A stretch of DNA of 64,000 nucleotides from Mesorhizobium sp. AR10 (GCF_024746795.1 NZ_CP080524.1:1054001-1118000), one strand, 5' to 3'; positions 19,239 through 28,532 are shown, numbered from the stretch's first letter. Program-made: numbers and translations. The notes: generated by a model from the sequence alone, not told the origin.

Positions 19239-20306
19239 ATGACGACATCGACGCGATCATTGCTTGGCACGCTGGCCGTCCTCGCTTTGACTGGCCTCAT
19301 GGCGCAACCCGCGGCGGCCGAGGAGCGGGCGAAAGTCCTGTTCGGCGCCAAGAAGCTGCCGGCGCTGGCGGCTGCGCAATCCATCGGCTTCTATTCCAGG
19401 GGCTGCTTTGCCGGCGGCGTCGCCATCCCCATGGATGGCCGCAACTGGGAGGTGATGCGGCCGTCGCGCAACCGCCGCTGGGGCCATCCAACGATGATCG
19501 CGCTGATCGAGAAATTGTCGCGCGACGCCGCAGCCGACGGCTGGCCGGGCCTGTTGATCGGCGACATTTCGCAACCGCGCGGCGGCCCGATGCTGACCGG
19601 CCATGCCTCGCACCAGATCGGCCTCGACGCCGACATCTGGCTGACGCCGATGCCCGCCCGCAAGCTTTCGATCGCCGAGCGCGAAAACATCAGCGCCACC
19701 TTGATGGTCGATGAAAAGACCCACCTGGTGAAAGACGCGCTGTGGACGTCGAAACACACTCGGCTGCTGAAGCGCGCGGCGAGCTACGCGGAAGTCGAGC
19801 GCATTCTGGTCAATCCCGGGATCAAGAAAAAGCTCTGCGATACCGCCACAGGCGACCGCGCATGGCTGCGCAAGATCAGGCCGTTCTGGGGCCACGACTA
19901 TCACTTCCATATCCGCATCGGCTGCCAGCCGGGTTCCCCCAACTGCAAGGGGCAGGAAGCGACGACGCCCGGCGACGGTTGCGACAAGTCGCTGGCCTGG
20001 TGGTTCACCGAGGAACCATGGCGCCCCAACAAGAACCCCGACAAGCCGAAGGCGCGCGACGTGATGACGATGGCGAACCTGCCCAAGCAATGCCGGTTCG
20101 TGCTCGACGCGCCGGATCCGGCCTCGGTGGAAGCCGTCACCTATTATGGCGACGGCATGCCGATCGCAGCGGCCGGACCAGCGGAGGCGCTGCCGACGGT
20201 ACCTGCAGAGCCAAGCGGCGCGGCGGCACTGCCGGCCTCGGCAAGTGCGTTTGCGCCGACACCCGAGATCGGCATCCCGCTACCGCGACCACGGCCGGGG
20301 AACTGA
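19239..20306 (+). CDS. mepA: penicillin-insensitive murein endopeptidase
   Basis: 355 residues with an N-terminal signal peptide (about 1-27, ending AAA-EE), so periplasmic. A LAS-family zinc peptidase that cuts D-Ala-meso-DAP cross-links in peptidoglycan. Zinc ligands are recognisable in GHASHQIGLDAD (His125, Asp132) and HDYHFH (219-224). Several cysteines (Cys56, 200, 229, 236) could form the known disulfides. The C-terminal ~60 residues are Pro/Ala-rich and poorly ordered, longer than in E. coli MepA. Confidence 0.94.
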   Translation: MTTSTRSLLGTLAVLALTGLMAQPAAAEERAKVLFGAKKLPALAAAQSIGFYSRGCFAGGVAIPMDGRNWEVMRPSRNRRWGHPTMIALIEKLSRDAAADGWPGLLIGDISQPRGGPMLTGHASHQIGLDADIWLTPMPARKLSIAERENISATLMVDEKTHLVKDALWTSKHTRLLKRAASYAEVERILVNPGIKKKLCDTATGDRAWLRKIRPFWGHDYHFHIRIGCQPGSPNCKGQEATTPGDGCDKSLAWWFTEEPWRPNKNPDKPKARDVMTMANLPKQCRFVLDAPDPASVEAVTYYGDGMPIAAAGPAEALPTVPAEPSGAAALPASASAFAPTPEIGIPLPRPRPGN

Positions 20307-20390
20307 CGCGGAAGCGGCTTTCCCTTTCCGAAGTCATGCGCTAGTCACGAGAAACAGCGGCAGACTGCCGGAACGGGGACAGACAAGAGC

Positions 20391-21410
20391 ATGCAAGGCG
20401 ACGACGAGACAGCGCTGCGATTTCCGGTCCTGATCGGCGACATCGGCGGCACCAATGCGCGCTTCTCGATCGTGCTCGACGCGAATTCGGAGCCAAGCGA
20501 GCCGCAGATCGTCCAGACGGCCAATTTCAATACCATAGACGAGGCGATCCAGGCGGCGGTGCTCGACCGCTCGTCGATCCGACCAAATTCGGCGGTGCTG
20601 GCGGTGGCCGGCCCTGTCGACAGCGACGAGATCCAGCTCACCAACTGCCCGTGGATCGTCAAGCCCCGGCAGATGTTTGCCAGCCTGGGCTTGAGCGACA
20701 TCGTCGTGCTCAATGATTTCGAGGCGCAGGCGCTGGCCGTCGTCGCGCTCGGCGAGGAGCATATGGAAAAGATCGGCGGCGGCACACCGGAACCCAATGC
20801 GGGACGGGTGGTGCTCGGGCCGGGAACCGGGCTCGGCGTCGCCGGGCTGGTCTACGCCTTGCACCACTGGATACCGGTGCCCGGCGAGGGCGGCCACATG
20901 GATATCGGGCCGCGCTCGCCGCGCGATTTCGAAGTGTTTCCGCATATCGAGAAACTCGAGGGACGCATCTCCGGCGAACAGATCCTGTGCGGGCGCGGCC
21001 TCGTCAACGTCTATAGGGCGGTGGCCAAGGCCGACGGCAAGCCGGCGCCCTTCACCAAGCCGGCCGAGATCACCGCCGCGGCGCTGGCAAAATCCGATCC
21101 GGTGGCCGAGGAGGCGTTGTCGATGTTCGTCACTTGCCTCGGGCGAACCGCCGGCGATCTGGCGCTGGTGTTCAAGAGCCGCGGCGGCGTCTTCCTCACC
21201 GGCGGCATCGCCCAGAAAATCGTGCCGGCGCTGAAAGCGGGCAATTTCCGCGCCGCCTTCGAGGACAAGGCGCCGCACAGGGAGCTGATGCGCACCATGC
21301 CGGTCTACGTGATCACCCATCCGCTGGCGGCGCTTTTCGGTCTCGCCGCCTATGCCAGAAACCCTTCGCTGTTCGGTGTCCAGACGGCAGGACGGCGCTG
21401 GCGGGCCTAA
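20391..21410 (+). CDS. glk: glucokinase
   Basis: 339 residues of the proteobacterial Glk family. It phosphorylates glucose with ATP in the cytosol, feeding the Entner-Doudoroff pathway. ATP-site [11 protein letters not shown] is at the N-terminus, and [30 protein letters not shown] (sugar-binding Glu/His) and LTGGIA follow in order. Length and motif order match the family. A dispersed palindrome follows the gene and may end transcription. Confidence 0.95.
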   Translation: MQGDDETALRFPVLIGDIGGTNARFSIVLDANSEPSEPQIVQTANFNTIDEAIQAAVLDRSSIRPNSAVLAVAGPVDSDEIQLTNCPWIVKPRQMFASLGLSDIVVLNDFEAQALAVVALGEEHMEKIGGGTPEPNAGRVVLGPGTGLGVAGLVYALHHWIPVPGEGGHMDIGPRSPRDFEVFPHIEKLEGRISGEQILCGRGLVNVYRAVAKADGKPAPFTKPAEITAAALAKSDPVAEEALSMFVTCLGRTAGDLALVFKSRGGVFLTGGIAQKIVPALKAGNFRAAFEDKAPHRELMRTMPVYVITHPLAALFGLAAYARNPSLFGVQTAGRRWRA

Positions 21411-21417
21411 GGCCTGA

Positions 21418-21512
21418 ACCATCCTGATGGAATCAGGATGGGGTCCTATCTTTTAGTTGACCATGATCTTTTCCGGAAAACCGGCTTCCACTTTTCGGGA
21501 TCATGGTCCGGC
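21418..21512. repeat. rhizobial dispersed palindrome, class C, copy 1
   Basis: The segment opens with a perfect hairpin: CATCCTGAT (21420-21428), a 3-nt loop and ATCAGGATG (21432-21440). A second palindromic block follows, CATGATCTTTTCCGG...CACTTTTCGGGATCATGG (21462-21506). Similar sequence recurs at 42380-42435 and, shortened, at 29969-30003. Its place after glk suggests a terminator or RNA-stability role, which is inferred. Confidence 0.7.
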
Positions 21513-21579
21513 CCGCGACGAAGTTTCGCCGCCTTGGCCATAGGCAAGCCGTGACCGGGGCGTTAAGAGGGATGCCTAA

Positions 21580-23484
21580 TTGCAGCCCGGCCACACGAAG
21601 CGAAACCCACGAAGCGCTCCAGACTTGACACTTCAAACACCAAACACAGGCAAAGCCCAACCCGGCGAGATTGTGGCAGTGGTGCGCCGCATCTTCGCCG
21701 AGAACGGCCGCGAATACCGCGGGTCCTACGTTCTGGCCATCCTTTGCCTGCTGGTGGTGTCCGCCACGACGGCCGCCGTCGCCTGGGTCATGAGCCCGGT
21801 CGTCAACCAGATTTTTTACGAGCGGCGGGGCGACCTGATCGCATTGATCTGCGCGGGCATTCTGGCGACCTTCATCCTGCGCGGCTTTGCCACCTACGGC
21901 CAGGGCGTCATACTGGCCAGGATCGGCAACAATCTCGTCGCGCGCTACCAACGCCGCATTTTCAACCATCTGATGAAGCTCGGGGTCGGCTTTTTCAACG
22001 ATACCCGTTCGGGCCAGCTGGCCGCGCAGATCAATGAGAACGTCAACGGCATCCGCGATCTGCTGTCGATGACGCTGACATCGACCGCGCGTGACGGCGT
22101 GACGTTGATCGGCCTGATCGGCGTCATGATCTACCAGGACCCGGTGCTGGCGCTGAGCTCACTGCTGATCGGACCGCCACTCATCTACGCCGTGGTGTAC
22201 ATCATGCGCCGGGTGCGCCGCATCACGCGCGAATCGGTGCAGATCAATTCGCGGCTGATCGGCGCCATGCAGGAATCCACGCAAGGCATCGCCATCGTCA
22301 AGGCCTTCACCATGGAGGACGCGCTGTCGCGCCGCATCGCCGACCTTGTCGACAGTTCCGAACACCGGGCAAATCGGATCGCGCGCGTGTCGGAACGGCT
22401 GTCGCCGATTTCCGACATTCTGGCCGGCGTCGCGGTTGCGGGCGTCATCGGCTATTCCGGTTACCGGGCAACGGTTCTGGGCGAGCCGCCGGGCGCAGTC
22501 TTCTCCTTCATCACCGCGCTGATGCTTGCCTACGACCCGGCACGACGACTGGCGCGCATGCAGGTCGGCATGGAGCGGGCGCTGGTCAATGCGCGCATGA
22601 TCTACGAACTGCTCGACCTCGAGCCGCAGCAGGGCGATGCGCCCGGCGCGGTTGAGGCGAAGATCACCACTGGCGAGGTGCGCTTCAACAATGTCTCGTT
22701 CGGCTATGTCGCGGACGCGCCGGTGCTGCAGGAGCTGAGCTTCGTCGCCGCCGCCGGCAAGATGACCGCCATCGTAGGTGCCTCGGGCGCCGGCAAGTCG
22801 ACGCTGGTGGCACTGTTGCAGCGCTTCTACGATGTCGAGGCGGGCAACATCGAGATCGACGGCCAGGACATATCAGAGGTTACCAAGCAGTCGCTGCGCG
22901 GCTCCATCGCCTATGTCTCGCAGCAGCCCTATCTGTTCGAAGGCACCATCCGCGACAACATCCGCTACGGCCGGCCGGGCGCCAGCGACAGCGAGATCGA
23001 GCGGGCCGCGCAACAGGCCGCGGCCGACGAGTTCATCCGCCAGCAGCCGGAAGGCTACGACACCCCTGTCGGCGAAAACGGCGTGACACTGTCGGGCGGC
23101 CAGCGCCAGCGCGTATCGATCGCCCGCGCCATCGTGCGCAATGCCCCGATCCTGTTGCTCGACGAGGCGACCTCGGCGCTCGACAACGAGGCCGAAGCCC
23201 GCGTCCAGGAAGCGCTGACCCATGTCATGGAAGGGCGCACGACCATCGTCATCGCGCACCGGCTGTCGACGGTGGTCAATGCCGACCACATCATCGTGCT
23301 GGAACAGGGCCGGCTGGTCGAAGAAGGCACGCATGCCTCGCTGATGGCCGATCCGCACAGCGTCTATGCCCGCTTCCACCGGGTGCAGGGCAAGAAGGGG
23401 CTGGGGCTTGTCGACGACGCCAAGCCAATCCAAACTCCGCTGCCGCGCTCGCGTGGAAAGAAGCTGGTGGGGAGGAACGCATGA
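21580..23484 (+). CDS. ABC exporter, fused permease/ATPase (MsbA-like)
   Basis: Up to 634 residues. The N-terminal transmembrane domain (about 45-340, six spans) is followed by an ATPase domain with Walker [10 protein letters not shown], the TLSGGQRQR signature, Walker [17 protein letters not shown] and the H-loop [10 protein letters not shown]. Half-transporters of this type work as homodimers; MsbA-like members flip lipid A or other lipids, but the substrate is not provable here. The start is uncertain: TTG 21580 gives the longest form, and GTG 21673 sits nearer the conserved part. The stop overlaps dapB by 4 bp. Confidence 0.9.
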   Translation: MQPGHTKRNPRSAPDLTLQTPNTGKAQPGEIVAVVRRIFAENGREYRGSYVLAILCLLVVSATTAAVAWVMSPVVNQIFYERRGDLIALICAGILATFILRGFATYGQGVILARIGNNLVARYQRRIFNHLMKLGVGFFNDTRSGQLAAQINENVNGIRDLLSMTLTSTARDGVTLIGLIGVMIYQDPVLALSSLLIGPPLIYAVVYIMRRVRRITRESVQINSRLIGAMQESTQGIAIVKAFTMEDALSRRIADLVDSSEHRANRIARVSERLSPISDILAGVAVAGVIGYSGYRATVLGEPPGAVFSFITALMLAYDPARRLARMQVGMERALVNARMIYELLDLEPQQGDAPGAVEAKITTGEVRFNNVSFGYVADAPVLQELSFVAAAGKMTAIVGASGAGKSTLVALLQRFYDVEAGNIEIDGQDISEVTKQSLRGSIAYVSQQPYLFEGTIRDNIRYGRPGASDSEIERAAQQAAADEFIRQQPEGYDTPVGENGVTLSGGQRQRVSIARAIVRNAPILLLDEATSALDNEAEARVQEALTHVMEGRTTIVIAHRLSTVVNADHIIVLEQGRLVEEGTHASLMADPHSVYARFHRVQGKKGLGLVDDAKPIQTPLPRSRGKKLVGRNA

Positions 23485-24302
23485 GCGAATCCGGCGATAT
23501 GGGCCTGGTGGTGGTGGGTGCGGCCGGCCGCATGGGCCAGGCGCTGATCCGCGCCATCCACACCATCCCGGGCGCCCGCGTCGCCGGTGCGGTGGAACGG
23601 GCCGGATCGCCCTATCTCGGACAGGATGCCGGAGAATTGGCCGGCATCGGCATCATCAATGTTGCGATCGGCGACGACCCGCTGCCGGTCTTCGCCAAGG
23701 CCGATGGCGTGCTCGATTTCACCGCCCCGGCCGCGACCGTCGAATTCGCCGGTTATGCCGCGCAGGCGCGCATAGCCCATGTCATCGGCACCACCGGCTG
23801 CTCGGCCGAGGACAATGCGAAAATCGCGGCGGCGGCGCGCCACGCAACGATCGTCAAATCCGGCAATATGAGCCTCGGCGTCAATCTACTGGCGGTGCTG
23901 GTGGAGCAGGCGGCGCGGGCGCTCGACGCCGACGATTTCGACATCGAGATCCTGGAAATGCACCACCGGCACAAGGTCGATGCGCCCTCGGGAACGGCGC
24001 TGCTGCTTGGCGAGGCCGCGGCCGCAGGGCGCGGCATAGCGCTCGCCGGCAACGATGTGCGCGTGCGCGATGGCCACACCGGGGTGCGCAAGACCGGCTC
24101 GATCGGCTTCGCCACGCTGCGCGGCGGCTCGGTGGTCGGCGACCATTCCGTAATTCTGGCCGGCACCGGCGAGCGCATCACGCTTGCCCACCATGCCGAG
24201 GACCGGGCGATCTTCGCCCGTGGCGCGGTCAAGGCGGCACTTTGGGCGCGCGGCAAGAAGCCGGGACTGTATTCCATGCGGGACGTGCTCGGGCTCGCCT
24301 GA
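23481..24302 (+). CDS. dapB: 4-hydroxy-tetrahydrodipicolinate reductase
   Basis: 273 residues. It reduces the cyclic product of DapA with NAD(P)H in the lysine/meso-DAP pathway. The dinucleotide loop [11 protein letters not shown] is near residues 12-22. The catalytic signature [16 protein letters not shown] (His-His-x-His-Lys) and the C-terminal [13 protein letters not shown] region are intact. It overlaps the ABC exporter gene by 4 bp and is followed after 34 bp by gpmA, giving an ABC-dapB-gpmA unit. Confidence 0.96.
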   Translation: MSESGDMGLVVVGAAGRMGQALIRAIHTIPGARVAGAVERAGSPYLGQDAGELAGIGIINVAIGDDPLPVFAKADGVLDFTAPAATVEFAGYAAQARIAHVIGTTGCSAEDNAKIAAAARHATIVKSGNMSLGVNLLAVLVEQAARALDADDFDIEILEMHHRHKVDAPSGTALLLGEAAAAGRGIALAGNDVRVRDGHTGVRKTGSIGFATLRGGSVVGDHSVILAGTGERITLAHHAEDRAIFARGAVKAALWARGKKPGLYSMRDVLGLA

Positions 24303-24336
24303 GACGGCCACATCCATAAACGTTGAAGGAGCGAAA

Positions 24337-24957
24337 ATGTCGGGAACTCTCGTGCTCGTGCGCCATGGCCAGAGCGAATGGAACCTGAAGAACCTGTTCA
24401 CCGGCTGGCGCGACGTCGACCTGACCGAACAGGGGCACAAGGAAGCCAAGGAAGCAGGCCAGAAACTCAGGGCACGCGGCCTGAAATTCGACATCGCCTT
24501 CACCTCGTCACTGATCAGGGCGCAAAAGACCTGCCAGCACATTCTCGACGCGGTCGGCCAAAGCGATCTCAAGACCGTCCGCGACCAGGCGCTGAATGAG
24601 CGCGACTATGGCGACCTCTCAGGCCTCAACAAGGACGACGCGCGCAAGAAGTGGGGCGAGGAGCAGGTGCATGTCTGGCGCCGCTCCTACGACGTGCCGC
24701 CGCCCGGCGGCGAGAGCCTGAAAGACACCGGCGCCCGCGTCTGGCCCTATTACCTGCACGACATGCAGTCGCATGTGCTGCGCGGCGGCACGGTGCTGGT
24801 GGCGGCACACGGCAATTCGCTGCGGGCGCTGATCATGGCGCTGGACGGCAAGTCGGGCGAGGAGATCGTCAAGCTGGAACTCGGCACCGGCGTGCCGGTG
24901 ATCTACAAGCTCAACGCCGATTCGACCGTGGCGTCCAAGGAAGTGCTGGAGGGCTGA
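24337..24957 (+). CDS. gpmA: 2,3-bisphosphoglycerate-dependent phosphoglycerate mutase
   Basis: 206 residues from ATG 24337, preceded by GAAGGAGCGAAA. It interconverts 3- and 2-phosphoglycerate. The phosphohistidine motif is [10 protein letters not shown] at the N-terminus. [26 protein letters not shown] and the second catalytic His in [11 protein letters not shown] are present. It is shorter than the E. coli enzyme (about 250), as usual for alphaproteobacterial dPGMs. The dapB-gpmA order is common in rhizobia. Confidence 0.96.
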   Translation: MSGTLVLVRHGQSEWNLKNLFTGWRDVDLTEQGHKEAKEAGQKLRARGLKFDIAFTSSLIRAQKTCQHILDAVGQSDLKTVRDQALNERDYGDLSGLNKDDARKKWGEEQVHVWRRSYDVPPPGGESLKDTGARVWPYYLHDMQSHVLRGGTVLVAAHGNSLRALIMALDGKSGEEIVKLELGTGVPVIYKLNADSTVASKEVLEG

Positions 24958-24986
24958 GCCGGCAAGTGGGCATTTGAAAAAGCGCG

Positions 24987-25014
24987 TTGACACTCATCGC
25001 TTGCCCGCTTACAT
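24987..25014 (+). promoter_or_regulatory. probable sigma-70 promoter of tRNA-Leu
   Basis: A perfect -35 hexamer TTGACA (24987-24992) is followed 16 bp later by TTACAT (25009-25014) as the -10. Transcription would begin near 25021, a few bases before the mature tRNA 5' end at 25027. The spacing fits a strong constitutive stable-RNA promoter. Confidence 0.6.
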
Positions 25015-25026
25015 GAGCCCGCACCA

Positions 25027-25111
25027 GCCCAGATGGCGGAATTGGTAGACGCGCACGGTTCAGGTCCGTGTTCCGCAAGGAGTGGAGGTTCGAGTCCTCT
25101 TCTGGGCACCA
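25027..25111 (+). tRNA. tRNA-Leu(CAG)
   Basis: An 85-nt class II tRNA with encoded CCA. The acceptor arms GCCCAGA (25027-25033) and TCTGGGC (25101-25107) pair perfectly, followed by discriminator A and CCA (25109-25111). The anticodon stem CACGG/CCGTG encloses TTCAGGT with anticodon CAG at 25061-25063, reading CUG leucine codons. A long variable arm (TTCCGCAAGGAG region) and the T-arm GAGGTTCGAGTCCTC fit tRNA-Leu. It is the only tRNA I can see in the window. Confidence 0.97.
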
Positions 25112-25146
25112 AAGTTTTGTTGTGGCTGTCCACGACAGCCCTTCTC

Positions 25147-25172
25147 AAAAGCCCGCGCAAGCGGGCTTTTTT
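25147..25172 (+). terminator. rho-independent terminator after tRNA-Leu
   Basis: AAAAGCCCGC-GCAA-GCGGGCTTTTTT forms a perfect 10-bp stem counting the A/T pairs, with a 4-nt loop and a T-tract. It lies 36 bp after the tRNA. The symmetric A and T runs would let it also end transcription of the opposing GFA gene. Confidence 0.9.
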
Positions 25173-25202
25173 GCATCCAGGCGTTGAAGCCGGCTACGCG
25201 CC

Positions 25203-25739
25203 TCAGGCTTCGATCTTCCCCACCACGTCGATCTTCGGATTCCGGAACCCCATGGCGATCCACGCCCCCAGAAGCTTTGCGTAGAAAGACACTGTGTGGC
25301 TTTTCAGATTGGGGATGTCGTCCGGCAGGTTTGAGGCATCGGGCAGGGCGCCAACCATCGTTCGCAACTCGGCTTTCGGCCGCGCTTCGTGCGGCCAGAG
25401 GTGCAGATAGATACTCAGCCAGTGCGCGCCCTTCAGTTCCAGGAAGACCGGCGTGTTGCAACACGTGGCGACGACACGGCGCGTACCCGCATCGGCTGCC
25501 AGCCGGAATTCGCTCAGATGCTCCGCGCCGGACAGGATCCGGACTCGATCCTTGCGATACTCTGCACAAGACGTCGCGCCGTACGATGTGAGGATATTCC
25601 TTGCGCCGGGAAGCGTCGCGAGACGACCCGCGGCAGCCCTGCAGCTGTTGCACAGGCATTCGGACACCAGGATCGGTGCTCCCAGCACCTCGAGGCGTGT
25701 CCGTCCGCAGGCGCATCCGATATCAGCAGTTCCGCTCAT
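25203..25739 (-). CDS. DUF6151/GFA-like zinc-binding protein
   Basis: 178 residues. The N-terminus has cysteine pairs typical of GFA/CENP-V-type zinc folds (CACGRT near residue 9, CLCNSC near residue 28), with CCNTPVF near residue 92 completing the set. These proteins are often called glutathione-dependent formaldehyde-activating-like, but activity is unproven. Its start overlaps the end of the TetR gene by 4 bp, so the regulator and this gene form a two-gene operon. Confidence 0.8.
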   Translation of the reverse strand: MSGTADIGCACGRTRLEVLGAPILVSECLCNSCRAAAGRLATLPGARNILTSYGATSCAEYRKDRVRILSGAEHLSEFRLAADAGTRRVVATCCNTPVFLELKGAHWLSIYLHLWPHEARPKAELRTMVGALPDASNLPDDIPNLKSHTVSFYAKLLGAWIAMGFRNPKIDVVGKIEA

Positions 25740-26371
25740 TTTGCGTCCTCCTCCGCGATGTGAAACAGGTGCCGGATGTACCGGTCCAGATGATCGAGGC
25801 TTTCCCGCGCAAGCTCGGGATCGTTGCCTGCCTTGGCCAGGACGAACGCGCCCTGGATGACGGTTTGCGTGTGCCGTGCGAGGCTTTCGGCCGTCCAGTC
25901 GCCCGCGATGCCGTGATCCCAGCGCGCGGTCTCGATGTCGGCCTCCAGCGTCGCCGCATGGCCGAAGATGCTGCGGCCACAGGCATCGCGAATGTCGGGG
26001 GAACTTGCGTAGACCTCCTGCGCCATGGTTCCGACCAGACAGGAGAATTCTGCAAGGTCGCCCGCGATGATCGCCTTGCGAAAAGCGACATAGGCGAGAA
26101 TGCGTTCGAGAGGATCGGCCGGCTCGTGATACGGCGCGGCGTCGAAAAAGCCCGTCGTCGTCTCGGCCCAGAACTCTGCCGCGGCGACGCCCAGAGCGTC
26201 CTTGCTGCCGAAGTGATGAAAAAACGCCCCCTTGGTGACGTCGGCCGCACGACAGAGGTCATCGACCGTGGTGGCGGCGAAGCCTTTGGCGCGGATGATA
26301 TCCTGCGCCGCCTCAAGGAGCCGGGTTCGTGCGCTGCCACGTTCGGGCGAATGTTTGGTCGGTCTTGACAT
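25736..26371 (-). CDS. TetR/AcrR family transcriptional regulator
   Basis: 211 residues. The N-terminal HTH (about residues 15-60) has the usual RTRLLEAAQDIIRAKGFAATTVDDL...VTKGAFFHHFGSKDAL sequence. The C-terminal ligand-binding half is of the common TetR_C type that places a cysteine near SCLVGTMAQE. It is translationally coupled to the downstream GFA-like gene, which is its likely target along with itself. A palindrome overlapping its promoter (26385-26399) is the probable operator. The inducer is unknown. Confidence 0.92.
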   Translation of the reverse strand: MSRPTKHSPERGSARTRLLEAAQDIIRAKGFAATTVDDLCRAADVTKGAFFHHFGSKDALGVAAAEFWAETTTGFFDAAPYHEPADPLERILAYVAFRKAIIAGDLAEFSCLVGTMAQEVYASSPDIRDACGRSIFGHAATLEADIETARWDHGIAGDWTAESLARHTQTVIQGAFVLAKAGNDPELARESLDHLDRYIRHLFHIAEEDAK

Positions 26372-26384
26372 GCCATGTTGATAC

Positions 26385-26399
26385 CATACGGTCGGTATG
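26385..26399. promoter_or_regulatory. probable TetR operator overlapping the regulator's promoter
   Basis: CATACGGTCGGTATG is an inverted repeat (CATAC/GTATG with a 5-bp centre) lying 14 bp upstream of the TetR start. On the minus strand TTGACA (26405-26400) abuts it as a -35 box, with TATCAA (26384-26379) 15 bp downstream as a weak -10. The operator would thus occupy the promoter spacer, the classic autorepression layout. Confidence 0.6.
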
Positions 26400-26426
26400 T
26401 GTCAATAGACCGGCTGAGCACGCGGA

Positions 26427-26451
26427 AAAGCCCGGTTCGCCCGGGCTCTTT
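26427..26451 (+). terminator. terminator-like hairpin with no obvious upstream gene
   Basis: AGCCCGG (26429-26435) and CCGGGCT (26441-26447) form a 7-bp GC stem with a TTCGC loop, flanked by AAA and CTTTGTT. The plus strand upstream holds no gene that needs ending, since the TetR gene reads leftward away from it. It closely resembles the hairpin at 28533-28560. Confidence 0.5.
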
Positions 26452-26531
26452 GTTGCCGCCAACCTCCCCACCCGGCTAGCCCTCGAACAAACCACTTCAA
26501 ACCCGACGACCCCAGCGGTACGATCGAAACC

Positions 26532-28196
26532 ATGGCTCCATCCACGCTCGTCACTCGTCGTGACCAGATGTTCCCCACGCTGGCTGAGGCGGACATCGAT
26601 CGCATGCGCCGTTTCGGCGAGGCCAGCGCCTATGCCGCGGGCGAGCACATCGTCAGAGCCGGCGATGTGGCGCCCGGATTGATCGTCCTCCTGTCGGGCA
26701 AGGTGGATATCACGCAGGATGGCGGGCTCGGCCGGCGCGAAACGATCGTCACCCACGGTCCGGGCAGTTTTGTCGGCGAGCTGGCGCAGCTTTCGGCCCG
26801 CCCGTCGCTGGTCAATGCCGAGGCCGCCGAACCGGTGGAGGCCTTCGTCATCCCAGCGCAGCGGCTGCGCGACCTGATGGTGCAGGAGGCCAATCTCGGC
26901 GAGCGCATCATGCGGGCTCTGATCCTGCGCCGTGTCGGCCTGCTGGAAAGCGGCAGCAGCGGGCCGGTCATCATCGGACCCGCCGGCAATGGCGACACGT
27001 TGCGGCTGCAAGGTTTTCTGGCGCGCAGCGGCCAGCCGCACCGGGCGCTGGATTCCGACAGCGATCCTTGCGCGAAAACGCTGATCGAGCGCTTCCACGT
27101 CGACCCGCATCATCTGCCGATCGTGCTGTGTCCGGACGGCAAGCTGCTGCGCAATCCCGGCGAGAAGGAGCTCGCCCGCTGCATCGGCCTGCTGCGGCCG
27201 ATCGACGCCACGAAAGTCTACGACGTGGCCATCGTCGGCGCCGGACCGGCGGGGCTGGCGGCTGCGGTCTATGCGGCGTCCGAAGGGCTTTCGACGATCG
27301 TGCTCGACTGCCGCGCCTTCGGAGGGCAGGCGGGCGCCTCCTCGCGCATCGAGAACTATCTCGGCTTCCCCACAGGCATTTCGGGCATGGCGCTGATGGC
27401 GCGCGCCTACAACCAGGCGCAAAAGTTCGGGGTCGAAATGGTGATCCCTGACGAGGCCAAGCTGCTCAGCGGGGCAAGCGACGGTTACAGGCTCGATGTC
27501 GGCGACGACGAGAGCGTGCGGGCGCGTACGGTGGTGATCGCCAGCGGCGCGCGCTACCGCCGCCTCGATATCGCCAATCTTGCACAATTCGAGGGGGCGT
27601 GCGTGCACTATTGGGCGTCGCCGATCGAAGCGCGGCTTTGCGCCGGCCAAGAGGTGGCGCTGGTCGGCGCCGGCAATTCGGCCGGGCAGGCGGCTGTCTA
27701 TCTGGCCAGCCATGTCCGGAAGGTGGCGCTGCTGGCGCGCGGCCGCAGTCTCGATGCCACCATGTCGCGCTATCTGGTCGAGCGCATCAAGGCACAGCCG
27801 AACATCGAAGTGCTGACCGAGACCGAGGTTGAGGCGCTGGACGGCGACGAGGGCAATCTTGGCACGATCCGTTGGCGTCACCGTGCCAGTGGCGAGGAGA
27901 CAACGCGGCCGATCCGCCATCTCTTCCTGTTCATCGGCGCCGACCCGAATACGGACTGGCTGGCGCAATGCAACGTGGCACTGGACGCCAAGGGTTTCGT
28001 CCGCACCGGATCGGACATAGAATCGGGGCTGATGGAAACGAGCCGCAGCGGGGTGTTTGCCATCGGCGACGTCCGCTCCGGCTCGGTCAAGCGGGTCGCG
28101 GCCGCTGTCGGCGAAGGCGCCCAGGTGGTGGCGGCATTGCACGCATATCTGGCGCGCGGCAACGCCGTCGCGCCTCAAACGGCCAGGAGAATTTGA
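26532..28196 (+). CDS. cyclic-nucleotide-binding domain fused to a thioredoxin-reductase-like flavoprotein
   Basis: 554 residues in three parts. Residues ~15-125 form a CRP-type cyclic-nucleotide-binding domain (HIVRAGDVAPGLIVLLSGKVD; GSFVGELAQLSARPS as the phosphate-binding cassette). Residues ~145-220 look like a glutaredoxin/thioredoxin-type fold without CxxC. From ~228 it is a thioredoxin-reductase-like flavoprotein with GAGPAG (236-241), the GGQAGASSRIENYLGF segment, a second nucleotide motif VGAGNSAG (378-385) and the FAD motif IGDVRSGSVKR. The redox CxxC of true thioredoxin reductase is absent: that region reads YWASPIEARLC (360-370). It is therefore probably an NAD(P)H:acceptor flavoenzyme gated by a nucleotide, of unknown partner. 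The stop overlaps the zinc-finger gene start (TGATG). Confidence 0.88.
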   Translation: MAPSTLVTRRDQMFPTLAEADIDRMRRFGEASAYAAGEHIVRAGDVAPGLIVLLSGKVDITQDGGLGRRETIVTHGPGSFVGELAQLSARPSLVNAEAAEPVEAFVIPAQRLRDLMVQEANLGERIMRALILRRVGLLESGSSGPVIIGPAGNGDTLRLQGFLARSGQPHRALDSDSDPCAKTLIERFHVDPHHLPIVLCPDGKLLRNPGEKELARCIGLLRPIDATKVYDVAIVGAGPAGLAAAVYAASEGLSTIVLDCRAFGGQAGASSRIENYLGFPTGISGMALMARAYNQAQKFGVEMVIPDEAKLLSGASDGYRLDVGDDESVRARTVVIASGARYRRLDIANLAQFEGACVHYWASPIEARLCAGQEVALVGAGNSAGQAAVYLASHVRKVALLARGRSLDATMSRYLVERIKAQPNIEVLTETEVEALDGDEGNLGTIRWRHRASGEETTRPIRHLFLFIGADPNTDWLAQCNVALDAKGFVRTGSDIESGLMETSRSGVFAIGDVRSGSVKRVAAAVGEGAQVVAALHAYLARGNAVAPQTARRI

Positions 28197-28504
28197 TGGC
28201 AGATGAATGCAGACATGCGCATGACATCAAGGACGTGACGCCGAGCGCACTCGGCTGCGAGGAATGCCTGAAGAGCGGCTCGCAATGGGTGCATCTGCGG
28301 CTGTGCCGCACCTGCGGCCATGTCGGCTGCTGCGACGACTCGCCCAATCGTCACGCCACCAAGCATTTTCACGCCACCCGCCATCCGATCATCGAAGGCT
28401 ACGATCCGCCGGAAGGCTGGGGATGGTGCTATATCGACGAGGTGTTCCTCGACCTCGGCGACCGCGCCACGCCGCAGAACGGTCCGATCCCGCGATTTTA
28501 TTGA
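28196..28504 (+). CDS. UBP-type zinc finger protein
   Basis: 102 residues, essentially a single ZnF-UBP domain. The ligands fall in the expected order: Cys5 and His7, Cys21-x2-Cys24, Cys37-x2-Cys40, Cys45/46, then His53, His57, His59 and His63, matching the CxH...CxxC...CxxCGhvgC...H...H pattern. In eukaryotic deubiquitinases and HDAC6 this domain binds the free C-terminal Gly-Gly of ubiquitin. This bacterium is not expected to have ubiquitin, so its ligand is unknown. The start overlaps the stop of the cNMP/TrxR-like gene, implying coupled translation and a shared function. Confidence 0.88.
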   Translation: MADECRHAHDIKDVTPSALGCEECLKSGSQWVHLRLCRTCGHVGCCDDSPNRHATKHFHATRHPIIEGYDPPEGWGWCYIDEVFLDLGDRATPQNGPIPRFY

Positions 28505-28532
28505 GGGGGCGCCAGTCCGGATGCTGAGAAAG

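Noticed and set aside
26313..28178. 621-residue minus-strand frame
   Set aside because: Antisense to the cNMP/TrxR-like gene; no motif, His/Arg-rich composition typical of a shadow frame in GC-rich DNA.
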